64,000 nucleotides of DNA from Sphingobium sp. V4 (GTDB lineage: Bacteria; Pseudomonadota; Alphaproteobacteria; Sphingomonadales; Sphingomonadaceae), in NCBI RefSeq assembly GCF_029590555.1, contig NZ_CP081001.1, forward strand, positions 1,364,001 to 1,428,000, written 5' to 3'. The first letter of the stretch is position 1. Each line of letters opens with the position of its first letter. Positions 1 through 9,650 of this stretch are shown one piece after another. The notes beneath the pieces were generated by a model, which was not told the origin of the DNA, did not search any database, and was given only the letters and a program-made list of their open reading frames with translations. A program made the translations under genes and the position numbers.

Positions 1-1
1 G

Positions 2-1873
2 GCCGCGCTGGTGACGCCGGATCGCCAATTGGCGACCCGCGTGTCCGCCCATCTGCGGCGCTGGGGCATAGTGGCGGATGATTCCGCCGGCCAGCCCTTG
101 TCGCGCCTGCCACCGGGAACCTTGCTGATCGCCATGGCGGAGGCCGTGGCGGAACGCTTCGCCCCCGTTGCGCTGCTGACGCTCCTCAAGCATCCGCTCG
201 TGATGCGGGGCGATGCGCGGCTCGCCTGGCTGGAGGGGGTGCGTGGTCTTGACCTGCTGCTGCGCGGGCCGCGCCCACAGGCGGGGCTGGTCGGCATCGA
301 CCTCATGCTCGCGGCGCGCGGACCGGATGATCGCGACCGGCGACTGCGCGAAGCGGTGCGGGCCTGGTGGCCCGAGGCGCGGAGCCTGCTCGAACCGCTG
401 GAGGAGGGCGCACGGATCGCCTCGGATCTTGCCGGGCAACTCGCGATGATCCGGACCCAGGCGAGCGCCCTGTCCGGCGACATGGTGTGGTCCGGGCATC
501 AGGGTCATGCCGCAGCGGACATTCTGGCCGAGATGGAGGCTTTCGCTTCGGAAGGGCCGCGCCAGGCCGATATCCGCGCGCTTCCGCTATTGCTCGAACA
601 GATGCTCGGCGGCGTCGCTGTCCGCCCCCCCCAGGGCGGCCATCCCCGCGTCGCGATCCTCGGCCTGATCGAGGCACAACTGGCGCAGGCCGATCTCATG
701 ATCCTCGGTGGCCTGAACGAAGGAACATGGCCGGGCCTGCCGGCGCCCGACCCCTGGCTTGCGCCGCGTTTGCGGCGGGAACTGGGCCTGCCCGGCCTGG
801 AAAGCCGCATCGGCCTTGCGGCCCATGATTTCGCCAGCGCGCTTGGTGCGCCCAATGTGCTCATCACCCGCGCGCGGCGTGGCAGCGGGGGGCCGGCGGT
901 CGCCTCGCGCTTCTGGCTGCGGCTGAAGGCGATGGCGGGCGCGCAGTGGAAGACGGCGGACCGCTACGCCCTGCTGGCACGGGCGATCGACCGTCCAGGC
1001 AGCCACCGGCCCGAACGGCGCCCCGCGCCGGTGCCGCCCCTGGCGGTGCGGCCCAGGGTCATCCCCGTCACCGACGTCGACCGGCTGAAAGCCGATCCTT
1101 ATGCTTTCTATGCCCGTCGCATCCTTCGCCTCGCGCGCCTGGATCCGGTCGATGCCGATGCCGGACCAGCCTGGCGCGGTACGGCCGTGCATGACATCCT
1201 TCAGCGCTGGGCAGAGGAAAAGAGGTTCGACCCGGCCGACCTGGAAGCGCGGGCGAGGGCCATGTTCGAACGGCCGGACGTGCATCCGCTGCTGCGCGCC
1301 CTCTGGCAGCCGCGCCTGATCGAGGCGATCCGCTGGATCGCCGCCGAAGTGGCGCGGGACAAGTCCGAAGGACGCACCATCGTTGCGGTCGAGCAGGAAG
1401 GCCGGGCCGAAGTTGCCGGGGTCACGTTGATGGGGAAGGCGGACCGTATCGATCGGCTGCCGGGCGGCCGCATCGGCATCATCGACTACAAGACCGGCAA
1501 GCCGCCCAGCGCGCGGCAGGTCAAGGCGGGCTTCGCGCTGCAACTCGGACTGCTTGGCGTCATCGCTGAACTGGGCGGCTTCGACGGTCTCGGACCGGCG
1601 CCCAGCGCCGGCGATTTCGAATATTGGTCGCTCGCCAAGAAGGGCGACCAGTTCGGCTATCGCGAAAGCCCGGTCGATCCGTTGGGCAAGCGCGAAAAGA
1701 TCGTCACGGACGCCTTCACCGCCCATGCCCATGAACAATTTGATGGGGTGGCGAGCGATTATCTGCTGGGATCGGCCCCGTTCCGCGCGGAGATCAACCC
1801 GGAAGTGGCCAATTATGGTGATTATGACCAGCTGATGCGGCTGGAGGAATGGTATGGTCGCGACGATGGCTGA
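2..1873 (+). CDS. addB: Double-strand break repair protein AddB (C-terminal part; start outside window)
   Basis: AddB is the helicase-like/nuclease partner of AddA in the AddAB complex, which resects double-strand breaks for RecA. The reading frame is open from the first bases of the window, so the N-terminus is missing; the GTG at 11 is internal. The C-terminal half carries a RecB-type nuclease domain: a GTAVHDIL motif, then GKADRID, then IDYKTGK near base 1485, which are the G-x-x-x-H, D and D-Y-K catalytic elements. No cysteine occurs in the roughly 620 visible residues, so the iron-sulfur staple known from Bacillus subtilis AddB is not there. The gene overlaps addA by 20 bases, so the two are translationally coupled. 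The family assignment is firm. Confidence 0.93.
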   Translation, partial: AALVTPDRQLATRVSAHLRRWGIVADDSAGQPLSRLPPGTLLIAMAEAVAERFAPVALLTLLKHPLVMRGDARLAWLEGVRGLDLLLRGPRPQAGLVGIDLMLAARGPDDRDRRLREAVRAWWPEARSLLEPLEEGARIASDLAGQLAMIRTQASALSGDMVWSGHQGHAAADILAEMEAFASEGPRQADIRALPLLLEQMLGGVAVRPPQGGHPRVAILGLIEAQLAQADLMILGGLNEGTWPGLPAPDPWLAPRLRRELGLPGLESRIGLAAHDFASALGAPNVLITRARRGSGGPAVASRFWLRLKAMAGAQWKTADRYALLARAIDRPGSHRPERRPAPVPPLAVRPRVIPVTDVDRLKADPYAFYARRILRLARLDPVDADAGPAWRGTAVHDILQRWAEEKRFDPADLEARARAMFERPDVHPLLRALWQPRLIEAIRWIAAEVARDKSEGRTIVAVEQEGRAEVAGVTLMGKADRIDRLPGGRIGIIDYKTGKPPSARQVKAGFALQLGLLGVIAELGGFDGLGPAPSAGDFEYWSLAKKGDQFGYRESPVDPLGKREKIVTDAFTAHAHEQFDGVASDYLLGSAPFRAEINPEVANYGDYDQLMRLEEWYGRDDG

Positions 1874-4800
1874 CCGGCCCCGCCCCTTGCAGCGTCTGCT
1901 CGGCGATCAGGCGCGCGCGGCCGCCCCCGCCGCCCATGTCTGGCTGTCGGCATCGGCCGGCACCGGCAAGACCCATGTGCTGACCGCGCGCGTGTTCCGC
2001 CTCCTGCTTCAAGGGGTGCGACCGGAAAATATCCTCTGCCTCACCTTCACAAAGGCGGGCGCGGCGGAAATGGCGGATCGCATCCATGACCGGCTGGCCG
2101 GGTGGGTCCAGATGGATGGTCCCGCCCTGGCCGCGGACCTGATGGCACTGGGCGAGGACCATGATCCGGCGATGCAGGACAAGGCGCGCCGGCTCTTTGC
2201 CGAGGTGCTGGAGTCGACCGGCGGCGGCCTGCGCATCCAGACCATTCATGGCTTCTGCCAGCAATTGCTCGCCGCCTTTCCGCTGGAGGCGGACCTTGCG
2301 CCCGGCTTCCGCCCCATGGACCAGCGCGAGCAGGCGAGCCTCGCCCGCGCGACGCTGGCCGATCTGTCCGTGCGGGCGCAGGAGCAGGGTGACGAACGCC
2401 TGATCGGCGCGCTCCAGGCGCTCAGTCTGCGGCTGGGAGAAGGCGGCGCCGAACGCTTCCTGCTACGCTGCGCGGGTTCGGGGGAGGCGCTGGAGACCCT
2501 GCCGGACTCCATCGCCCCCTGGCTGGCATCCGAACTCGGCCTTCCCGACGGCGACATAGATGAATGGCTCGGCGAACAATGTTCCGACGCCCTGTTCGAC
2601 ATGCGGACGCTCGATGGCATCGTCCGCGCCAATGTCGAATGGGGCAAGGGGCGGGGTCTGGAGCGGTGCGACCGGATCGCGGCCTGGCGGGCGCTCGATC
2701 CTGCGGCCAGGGCGGCCGGGCTTGCGGACCTGCATCGCGCCTGGGCGAAAGCCGATGGCGACCTGATCGATGCCAAGGGCTGGGTGCCGCCGGTCGACGG
2801 CTATCTGGAGATGGCGGCGCGGCTCCACGACCGATGCCGCGAGATGATCGCCGTCAAGCTGCGCGCGGACTATGCCGCGCTCCTGGCGCAGGCGCTCCAT
2901 GCCGGACGGGCCTATGCGCGCGACTATGCGCAGGCCAAGGTGCTGGCAGGCGCGGTCGATTTCGACGACCTGATCGCCCGCACCGCACGCCTGCTGGAAC
3001 AGGACGGCATCGCCGAGTGGATCCGCTACAAGCTGGACCAGCGCATCGACCATATATTGGTGGACGAGGCGCAGGATACCAACGCCGCGCAATGGCGGAT
3101 CGTCCGCACATTGGCGGAGGAATTTTTCGCCAATGAATGGGAAGCGGGCCAAAAGGTCCGCACCATCTTCACCGTTGGCGACTTCAAGCAGGCGATCTTC
3201 GGCTTTCAGGGCACCAGTCCGGCCAATTTTGCCGCCGCGCAGATCCTGTTCCAGCATGATGCCGTCAGCTCCGGGCATGATTTCTTCAACCTCTCGCTGG
3301 ACCAGAGCTTCCGGTCTACGCCGGCGGTCCTGGACGTGGTGGATCGCACCATCGCCACGCTCCGCGCCGAACGGCTGGGGTTGGAGCCGGGGGACGTGCG
3401 GCACATCAGCGCGAACCGCCATCCCGGCGAAGTGCTGCTGTGGAAGCCCGTGGTCGCCAACCTGTCCGAGGAGGCGGAAGGCGAGGAAGACTGGGTCGCC
3501 GATCAGGAGCGCGTCCTCGCCGCCCGGATCGCCGGCCAGATCCGGCAATGGATCGACGATGGCCTGATGCTCGAAAGCCGGGGACGGCCCGTGCGGGCGG
3601 GCGACATCATGATCCTGGTCCGGCGCCGCAGCGAACTGGCGCGCCTGATCGTCGCGCGCCTCTATGAGGAACAGGTCGCGGTCGCCGGCATCGACCGCCT
3701 CCGCCTCAACGCGCCGCTGGCCGTGCGCGATCTGCTCGCGGCGCTTCGTTTCGCGGTGCAGCCGGACGATGAACTGAACCTCGCCTCGCTCCTGGTGTCG
3801 CCGGTCATAGGATGGAGCCAGGACGAACTGATGGAGCGGCTGATCGGCCGCAGGGTTCCGCTGTGGCGGCATCTCAACCAGACATTGTCGGATGCGCAGC
3901 TCGCGCCGTTGCGCGGCCTGCTCGCCGCCGCCGACTTCACGACACCCTATCGCTATCTCGAGGCGATATTGTCGGGCCCGATCGACGGCCGCCGGCGCCT
4001 GGTGGAACGGCTGGGGATTGAGGCTGCGGACCCTATCGAGGAATTGCTGAACGCCGCGCTGGCCTTCGAAGGGGAGGCGCATCCCTCGCTCCAGCGGTTC
4101 ATCGACTGGTTCGACCGGGGCGAGGTGGAGATCGTCCGCGATGCCGCAGGGCAGGGCGACATGCTGCGACTGCTGACGGTGCATGGCGCCAAGGGGCTAC
4201 AGGCGCCTATCGTCATTCTCGCGGATGCGTGCATGGACCCGGATGCCGGCCAGCGCGCCGATTCGCTCGAATGGAACGGCCTTCCGATAATCGCGCCACG
4301 CAAAGGCGAGCGTCAGGGGCCGATCGGCGATGTCGCCGAACAGGCTGCGGCGGAGGAGCGTCGCGAACATTGGCGGCTGCTCTATGTCGCGCTCACCCGG
4401 GCGGAAGAAAAGCTGGTCGTCGCGGGCGCGCTGGGACCGCGCGCCAAGGGGGAGGTCAAGCCCGAAAGCTGGTTCGCGGCGGTGGAGGCCGCCCTGGTTT
4501 CGCTCGGCGCCGAATGGGAGGCGGACCCGCTGTGGGGCGCCACCCGGCGCTGGCGGGGGACAGAGGCATTGCCCGCGCGCAAGGCGGAGCGCGAATCGGG
4601 CGAGGCGCCGCCGGTCATCCAGGAACCGGCATGGCTGCACGCACCCGCGCCGGTCGAGGCCCGCCCGCCCCGGCCACTCGCGCCTTCCGCCGCGGTCGAG
4701 GACGACGTGCCCTATCCGCCGCCGTCTCCCGCCATGCGCGCGGCGGCCGAGCGAGGCCGCTGGCTCCATCGCCTGTTCGAGCGCCTGCCCGACCTGCCGG

Positions 4801-5294
4801 CCGACCGTCGTCGGGATGCCGCCGACCGCTGGCTGGCGCAGCAGGGTGCAGGAGACGCCGCCGTCCGCCGCGATGTCATGGACCAGGCCCTGCGCGTGAT
4901 CGAGGCTCCCGCCTTCGCCGACCTGTTCGCCCCGGATGCGCTGGCCGAAGCGCCGATCGCCGCCGTGGTGGGGGAGGCCGTGATCGCCGGAACGGTGGAC
5001 CGGCTGCACATTGGCGACGATCATGTCCAGCTGGTGGATTTCAAGACCGGCCGCATCGTCCCGCAATCACCCGATGACGCGCCGCTCGCGCATGTGCGGC
5101 AGATGGCTGCCTATGTCGCCGCGCTCGAAGTCATCTTTCCGGGTCGGACGATCAAGGCCGGGCTTCTCTACACCAGCGGCCCGCACCTGCTGACCCTGCC
5201 TCCCGACCTGCTCGCGCGCCACAAGCCGGGCTTTGTCCCCGCGCAGGAGAATTTGCCGCTCTGGCCGGTTGAGCCGGACACACGCGCATCCTAG
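1854..5294 (+). CDS. addA: Double-strand break repair helicase AddA
   Basis: This is the UvrD-like (SF1A) helicase and nuclease subunit of AddAB, 1146 residues. Walker A is at residues 32-40 (SASAGTGKT), the helicase motif VDEAQDT is near residue 403, and the C-terminal RecB-type nuclease motif LVDFKTG is near residue 1060. The ATG at 1854 has a GGAGG six bases upstream, inside the end of addB; an ATG at 1866 would also fit but has a poorer ribosome-binding site. The length and domain order (helicase, then PD-(D/E)XK nuclease) are normal for alphaproteobacterial AddA. trxA follows 28 bases downstream and may be co-transcribed. Confidence 0.95.
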   Translation: MVATMADRPRPLQRLLGDQARAAAPAAHVWLSASAGTGKTHVLTARVFRLLLQGVRPENILCLTFTKAGAAEMADRIHDRLAGWVQMDGPALAADLMALGEDHDPAMQDKARRLFAEVLESTGGGLRIQTIHGFCQQLLAAFPLEADLAPGFRPMDQREQASLARATLADLSVRAQEQGDERLIGALQALSLRLGEGGAERFLLRCAGSGEALETLPDSIAPWLASELGLPDGDIDEWLGEQCSDALFDMRTLDGIVRANVEWGKGRGLERCDRIAAWRALDPAARAAGLADLHRAWAKADGDLIDAKGWVPPVDGYLEMAARLHDRCREMIAVKLRADYAALLAQALHAGRAYARDYAQAKVLAGAVDFDDLIARTARLLEQDGIAEWIRYKLDQRIDHILVDEAQDTNAAQWRIVRTLAEEFFANEWEAGQKVRTIFTVGDFKQAIFGFQGTSPANFAAAQILFQHDAVSSGHDFFNLSLDQSFRSTPAVLDVVDRTIATLRAERLGLEPGDVRHISANRHPGEVLLWKPVVANLSEEAEGEEDWVADQERVLAARIAGQIRQWIDDGLMLESRGRPVRAGDIMILVRRRSELARLIVARLYEEQVAVAGIDRLRLNAPLAVRDLLAALRFAVQPDDELNLASLLVSPVIGWSQDELMERLIGRRVPLWRHLNQTLSDAQLAPLRGLLAAADFTTPYRYLEAILSGPIDGRRRLVERLGIEAADPIEELLNAALAFEGEAHPSLQRFIDWFDRGEVEIVRDAAGQGDMLRLLTVHGAKGLQAPIVILADACMDPDAGQRADSLEWNGLPIIAPRKGERQGPIGDVAEQAAAEERREHWRLLYVALTRAEEKLVVAGALGPRAKGEVKPESWFAAVEAALVSLGAEWEADPLWGATRRWRGTEALPARKAERESGEAPPVIQEPAWLHAPAPVEARPPRPLAPSAAVEDDVPYPPPSPAMRAAAERGRWLHRLFERLPDLPADRRRDAADRWLAQQGAGDAAVRRDVMDQALRVIEAPAFADLFAPDALAEAPIAAVVGEAVIAGTVDRLHIGDDHVQLVDFKTGRIVPQSPDDAPLAHVRQMAAYVAALEVIFPGRTIKAGLLYTSGPHLLTLPPDLLARHKPGFVPAQENLPLWPVEPDTRAS

Positions 5295-5322
5295 ATATCG
5301 CCCAACCAAAGGAGTTTCCGAT

Positions 5323-5643
5323 ATGGCCACAAAGGCAGTTACCGACGTCAGCTTCAAGGCGGACGTGATCGATTCCGATAAGCCCGTGCTCGTCGATTTC
5401 TGGGCCGAATGGTGCGGTCCGTGCAAGATGATCGGCCCGGCCCTGGAGGAAATCTCCGAGGAACTGGCGGACAAGGTCACGATCGCCAAGATCAACATCG
5501 ACGAAAATCCCGACGCGCCCGGTCAGTATGGCGTTCGCGGCATCCCGACGATGATCCTGTTCAAGAATGGCGAAGTCAGCGCGACCAAGGTCGGCGCCGC
5601 GCCCAAGAGTGCGCTCAAGGGCTGGATCGAAAGCGTCCTGTAA
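5323..5643 (+). CDS. trxA: Thioredoxin
   Basis: This is a 106-residue cytoplasmic thioredoxin, which reduces protein disulfides with electrons from thioredoxin reductase. The active site W-C-G-P-C is at residues 30-34 and the cis-proline is in the GIPTM motif near residue 75. The length is typical of TrxA. The ATG at 5323 is preceded by AAAGGAG at 5308-5314, which decides this start over upstream in-frame codons inside the end of addA. It faces the GST-like gene tail to tail with a 22-base gap. Confidence 0.97.
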   Translation: MATKAVTDVSFKADVIDSDKPVLVDFWAEWCGPCKMIGPALEEISEELADKVTIAKINIDENPDAPGQYGVRGIPTMILFKNGEVSATKVGAAPKSALKGWIESVL

Positions 5644-5665
5644 TCAGGTCAGGCCGGCGACTGGC

Positions 5666-6274
5666 CTATGTCAGCGGGATCATCACCGACCAGGCATAGG
5701 CCGGCCGCTCGCGCAGCCGGTCATACCAGGCTCGCACATGCGGCACGTCGGGCCGCTCGATAGCCAATGTAAACCAGGTGTGGGCGTAAACACCCATTGG
5801 CACATCCGCGACACCGAAATGGACACCTGAAAGCCATGGCTGGGCGGCCAGCGCTTGGTCGAGGACCAGCATCGCCGCGCCCGTCGCTTGGGCCGACTTC
5901 GCGATCAACTGTCCATTTCGCTGTCCATCGGGCGTCCGCACCAGTTGCAGGAAGGCGTCCCGCTGTGCATCGGCGAAGGCGAACTGCCAGTCCATCCACT
6001 TGTCCCCTTGCGCCCTTTCGACCGGATCGGCCGGCCACAGCGCAGGGGCATGGCGGGCCGCCAGATAGCGCAGGATGGCGTTGGATTCCCACAGGGTCAG
6101 GTCGCCATCCTCGATTGTCGGGATCAGCGCATTGGGGTTCCTGGCGAGATAGGTCGCGTCCATGCCGAACGCGCCGCCCACGTCATGGCGGACATGGGGC
6201 AGGCCGATCTCGTCCGCGAACCAGACGACCTTCTTCACATTGTGCGAATTCAGCCGTCCCCAGATGGTCAGCAT
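5666..6274 (-). CDS. Glutathione S-transferase family protein
   Basis: The predicted protein has 202 residues and starts at the ATG at 6274 (MLTIWGR). An N-terminal thioredoxin-like domain shows the S-x-N type active-site start (SHNVKK, residues 10-15) and the glutathione-binding segment IPTIEDGDLTLWES. An alpha-helical C-terminal domain follows. This layout is that of a soluble bacterial GST, which conjugates or reduces substrates with glutathione; the substrate cannot be read from the sequence. It lies 11 bases downstream of the inositol-phosphatase-family gene and is probably its operon partner. Confidence 0.85.
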   Translation of the reverse strand: MLTIWGRLNSHNVKKVVWFADEIGLPHVRHDVGGAFGMDATYLARNPNALIPTIEDGDLTLWESNAILRYLAARHAPALWPADPVERAQGDKWMDWQFAFADAQRDAFLQLVRTPDGQRNGQLIAKSAQATGAAMLVLDQALAAQPWLSGVHFGVADVPMGVYAHTWFTLAIERPDVPHVRAWYDRLRERPAYAWSVMIPLT

Positions 6275-6285
6275 TCCCGATCCCT

Positions 6286-7083
6286 CTATCCGAACAATAT
6301 CGACGCCGCCCGGTCCCACAGGCGGGGCGAGGACGCGCCCATCAGCCCGCGGCGCAGATCACCCACGACATAGGGCGTTCCGTCGATCCGCTGGCAACAG
6401 CCGCCCGCTTCATTGACGAACAGGGTGCCCGCCGCATGATCCCAGGGCAAGGTCCGCGCGAACACCGACACGTCATTCTGCCCCAGCACCAGCCGGGGAT
6501 ATTGTTCGGCGGCGCAGCGGGGAATATCCACCAGCGTGAAGCTGGCCTGCGAACGGCGCTGGATGTCGGTCCGCTCCTCGGGCGACATGAAATAGACCGC
6601 CAGTGCCGCGATCGGTATGTCGCCGCCGCTCTCCCGCGCCTGGACATGTTCGCCGTCGATATGGCTGCCGCCGCCCAGCATCGCATGGCACAGGCGGCCG
6701 GTCAGCGGGTCCAATATCCATCCGGCCAGCGTCGTCCCGCCATCGGCCAGCGACACCATGATGCCGAAGGGCGGTTGGCCCGCCGCGAAATTGCCGGTTC
6801 CGTCGATCGGGTCGATGATCCAGTTCAACCCTTCGCCCGCCCGTTCCAATATGGCGGGGTCGGCGGCGCAGGCTTCCTCGCCGATGATGCCCGCTTCCGG
6901 CAGGATATCCGACAGCCCCTCCGCGAGCCGCAACTCGCTTTCCCGGTCGGCGACGGTGACGAAATCGTCGGCCGCCTTCTCGCTGATCTCATGAGCGGCG
7001 AGATTGCGGTAGCGCGGCATCACGATGTCGCGCCCCACTTCGCGCATCAGCGCGACGACCGGTTCATGCAGTTCGAACAGCAT
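6286..7083 (-). CDS. Inositol monophosphatase family protein (SuhB/CysQ/HisN-like)
   Basis: This is a Mg-dependent, Li-sensitive-type phosphatase fold of about 265 residues. The metal-binding motifs are GIIGEE, then IDPIDGTGNF, then the C-terminal WDHAAG. The reading frame continues upstream to 7134, but that would overlap argJ; the ATG at 7083 (MLFELHEPVV) leaves 13 bases after the argJ stop and is preferred. The substrate could be inositol phosphate, histidinol phosphate or 3'-phosphoadenosine 5'-phosphate; motifs alone do not separate these. It sits in a minus-strand run argJ, this gene, GST. Confidence 0.85.
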   Translation of the reverse strand: MLFELHEPVVALMREVGRDIVMPRYRNLAAHEISEKAADDFVTVADRESELRLAEGLSDILPEAGIIGEEACAADPAILERAGEGLNWIIDPIDGTGNFAAGQPPFGIMVSLADGGTTLAGWILDPLTGRLCHAMLGGGSHIDGEHVQARESGGDIPIAALAVYFMSPEERTDIQRRSQASFTLVDIPRCAAEQYPRLVLGQNDVSVFARTLPWDHAAGTLFVNEAGGCCQRIDGTPYVVGDLRRGLMGASSPRLWDRAASILFG

Positions 7084-7096
7084 CCGCCGCGCCTTC

Positions 7097-8320
7097 CTAG
7101 CTGCGATAGTCGGCGTTGATGGAGATGTAACCATGGGTCAGGTCGCAGGTCCAGATGGTCGCGCGTCCTTCGCCCAGGCCCAGCTCGACGCCGATGACGA
7201 TGTCCTGTCCTTTCAGGTGCGCCGCGACGGGTGCCTCGTCATAGCCTTCTACTGCCAGGCCGCCGGTCGCGACCTGCGTGCTGCCGAACCGGATCGACAG
7301 CTTGTCGCGATCCGCCGGCTCGCCCGCCTTGCCGATGGCGGCGACCACGCGGCCCCAATTGGCATCCTCGCCCGCGATCGCGGTCTTGACCAGCGGCGAA
7401 TTGGCGATCGACAGGCCGATGCGGTGCGCGCTCTCGTCGCTGACCGCGCCGTCCACGCTGATCTCCACGAACTTGGTGGCCCCTTCGCCGTCGCGCACCA
7501 CCAGATGGGCGAGCTGGCGGCAAAGATCGCTCAGCGCCGCGTGAAAGGCGTCAGCACCCGCATCGTCCATGTTGGTCAGCGGCGCATTGCCCGCCTTGCC
7601 GGTCGCGAAGGCCAGGACGGTGTCGCTGGTGGAGGTGTCGCTGTCCACGGTGATGCAGGAGAATGTGCGTTTGTTGGCCGTCGACAGCATCTGCTGGAGC
7701 AAAGCGGGGTCGATCGCCGCGTCAGTGAAGATATAGCCCAGCATCGTTGCCATGTCGGGCGCGATCATGCCGGACCCCTTGATGATGCCGACCAGTTCGA
7801 CCCGCGTGTCGCCGATCATGGCGGAGGCCGATGCTCCCTTCGGATAGGTGTCGGTGGTGCCGATGGTGGTGGCGGACTCTTCCCAGCCGCAGGGCGCGGC
7901 GGTGAAGGCGGCGTCCAGGCCCGCTTCGGCCTTGTCGACCGGCAAGGGCACGCCGATCACCCCGGTCGAGGAGATGAACACGTCCGACGGCTGGCAGGAC
8001 AGGTGATTGGCGACCTTCGCCGCGATCGCCTCCACCGCCGCGCGGCCGCGATGGCCGGTAAAGGCGTTGGCGTTCCCCGCATTCACCACCAGAGCCCGCG
8101 CGGCGCCGAGAGGAATGGCGTCACGGCACCATTCGACTTCGGGCGAGGGGCATTTGCTCTGGGTCGTGACCCCCGCGACGGCGGTGCCGGCGTCCAGTTC
8201 GACATAGGTCAGGTCGCAGCGCTCCCACGCCTTGTACCCGGCGCGGGCGACGCGCAGCATGACGCCGCCGATGGCGGGAAGGGACGGAAAGGCGGCTGGA
8301 GCGAGAGGCGATTTTTCCAT
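7097..8320 (-). CDS. argJ: Bifunctional glutamate N-acetyltransferase / amino-acid acetyltransferase ArgJ
   Basis: ArgJ transfers the acetyl group of N-acetylornithine to glutamate, recycling acetyl in arginine synthesis. The protein is about 407 residues from the ATG at 8320 (MEKSPLAP). The self-cleavage site A-T-M-L-G lies near residue 190; the threonine there becomes the N-terminus and nucleophile of the beta chain. STGVIG and the N-G-N-A-type motif (VVNAGNANAF) are present. The frame extends to 8470, but the extra N-terminal 50 residues are low in family character and overlap the divergent gene, so they are rejected. Whether it also uses acetyl-CoA cannot be decided here. Confidence 0.95.
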   Translation of the reverse strand: MEKSPLAPAAFPSLPAIGGVMLRVARAGYKAWERCDLTYVELDAGTAVAGVTTQSKCPSPEVEWCRDAIPLGAARALVVNAGNANAFTGHRGRAAVEAIAAKVANHLSCQPSDVFISSTGVIGVPLPVDKAEAGLDAAFTAAPCGWEESATTIGTTDTYPKGASASAMIGDTRVELVGIIKGSGMIAPDMATMLGYIFTDAAIDPALLQQMLSTANKRTFSCITVDSDTSTSDTVLAFATGKAGNAPLTNMDDAGADAFHAALSDLCRQLAHLVVRDGEGATKFVEISVDGAVSDESAHRIGLSIANSPLVKTAIAGEDANWGRVVAAIGKAGEPADRDKLSIRFGSTQVATGGLAVEGYDEAPVAAHLKGQDIVIGVELGLGEGRATIWTCDLTHGYISINADYRS

Positions 8321-8453
8321 GCCGCCGCCATAAGATGAGCCGCCGCCGATTGCCAGCCTTGCTGCACGGCTTCGGTCGAAAATGACGCATAGCTGCTTGT
8401 GTTCATCACGACGCCGGAGGCATAAGGCGCCATCATCACGAGTGCAGCTTTCC

Positions 8454-9515
8454 ATGACAGTCACCGGCAATCGCCGCTTCGCCTTCTACGCCAAACGCTA
8501 TTCCCGAAAGAAGGCCAGTATTCGGTTGCGCGTGCTGGAGCCGATGGCCGTGCTGCGCGAGGCGGGCGTGGATGTGCGCCGCTATCCCAAGCTGACGGGA
8601 CCGAAAGGTCTCGACGCCGTCATCATCTCCAAGGCGTTCGGACGGGGCGCGGTCAAAGCGACGAAGGCCGCGCAAAAGGCCGGTTGCAGGCTGATATTCG
8701 ACATTTGCGACAATCGCTTCGCCAATAACCGGGTGAAGGGATCGGCGCACCATGGACAGCGCACCAGCAGCCTTCTCGCCCAGGCGGACCTGGTCACGGT
8801 ACCGACCAAGATGATGGGGCAGTTGCTCGTCGCCTCGACCCCGGAGATAGAGGGGCGCATCCGGGTCATTCCCGATATGCTTGAGGACATCTCCACCCTG
8901 TCGACACGGCGCCTGTCGATCACGGAACGGTACCATCTGGCGCGCCTGCAATCCTTTCTTGCGAGCCACCCGCAGGCTCTCCATATCGTCTGGTTCGGCA
9001 ACAACATGGCGGGCATCGCAGGGGTCGGCGAACTGGACGATGCGGTCGCCCAGTTGCGCCAGTTCGCTGCCACGCATCCGATTACGCTGACCATCATCAA
9101 CAACAAGCCGGCCGTCTACCGCCAGGCGTCGGCCGGATGGGGGATTCCCAGCTTCTACATGCCCTGGTCGCTGGTGAGCTTTCCCGCGGCGCTCAAGCTG
9201 CATCGCGTGGCGATCGTACCGGTATCCCGCAATGATTATACTCTGGGCAAATCGATCAATCGCCCTGCGACCGCCATTCTGGCGGGGCTTGGGGTCATCG
9301 CGGATTCGATCGAATCCTACGAGGAGTTGAGGCCCTACATCGCCCTGGACGACTGGCAGGACGGACTTTCCCGCTACGCGTTCGATTGGGAAGGGGAGCA
9401 GGCCAGGCTGTTGCGGGCGCGGGAATATCTGGATCGGAATTACGGCCGACAGCGCATCGCCGCGCGATGGCTCGAGATTCTTGACGAACTCGCGCCTCGA
9501 TCGGCAGATGATTAA
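8454..9515 (+). CDS. Uncharacterised glycosyltransferase-like protein
   Basis: This is a 353-residue soluble protein starting at the ATG at 8454 (MTVTGNRRF). The pattern of alternating beta strands and helices, the segment DADLVTVPTK-like (QADLVTVPTK), and the middle glycine-rich turn after IVWFGN suggest a two-domain GT-B fold like glycosyltransferase family 4. The C-terminal half has an N-D-Y-T-L-G-K-S segment where GT-B enzymes bind the sugar nucleotide. No signal peptide or membrane segment is visible. It lies alone between divergent argJ and secA, so context gives no pathway. The fold call is inference, and the acceptor and donor are unknown. Confidence 0.6.
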   Translation: MTVTGNRRFAFYAKRYSRKKASIRLRVLEPMAVLREAGVDVRRYPKLTGPKGLDAVIISKAFGRGAVKATKAAQKAGCRLIFDICDNRFANNRVKGSAHHGQRTSSLLAQADLVTVPTKMMGQLLVASTPEIEGRIRVIPDMLEDISTLSTRRLSITERYHLARLQSFLASHPQALHIVWFGNNMAGIAGVGELDDAVAQLRQFAATHPITLTIINNKPAVYRQASAGWGIPSFYMPWSLVSFPAALKLHRVAIVPVSRNDYTLGKSINRPATAILAGLGVIADSIESYEELRPYIALDDWQDGLSRYAFDWEGEQARLLRAREYLDRNYGRQRIAARWLEILDELAPRSADD

Positions 9516-9558
9516 TTGCACTGCACGTCATTTCCGCGCCCGGAAGGACGGCGCTGAA

Positions 9559-9586
9559 TTGACGTTCGGGCGACCGATCCCTATTT
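9559..9586 (+). promoter_or_regulatory. Possible sigma70-type promoter for secA
   Basis: TTGACG at 9559-9564 is followed after 16 bases by CTATTT at 9581-9586, in the gap upstream of secA. The -35 match is good and the -10 match is weak. No other clear promoter is visible in this 135-base gap. Confidence 0.25.
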
Positions 9587-9650
9587 GCCGCACAATTGTT
9601 CATCGGCGTCGGCGCTTACGCCTTCAGTCTTTTTCGCTCAGGGAGAGCTC

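Noticed and set aside
5797..7119. 440-codon plus-strand open frame
   Set aside because: It is antisense to the GST and inositol-phosphatase-family genes, both of which show catalytic motifs.
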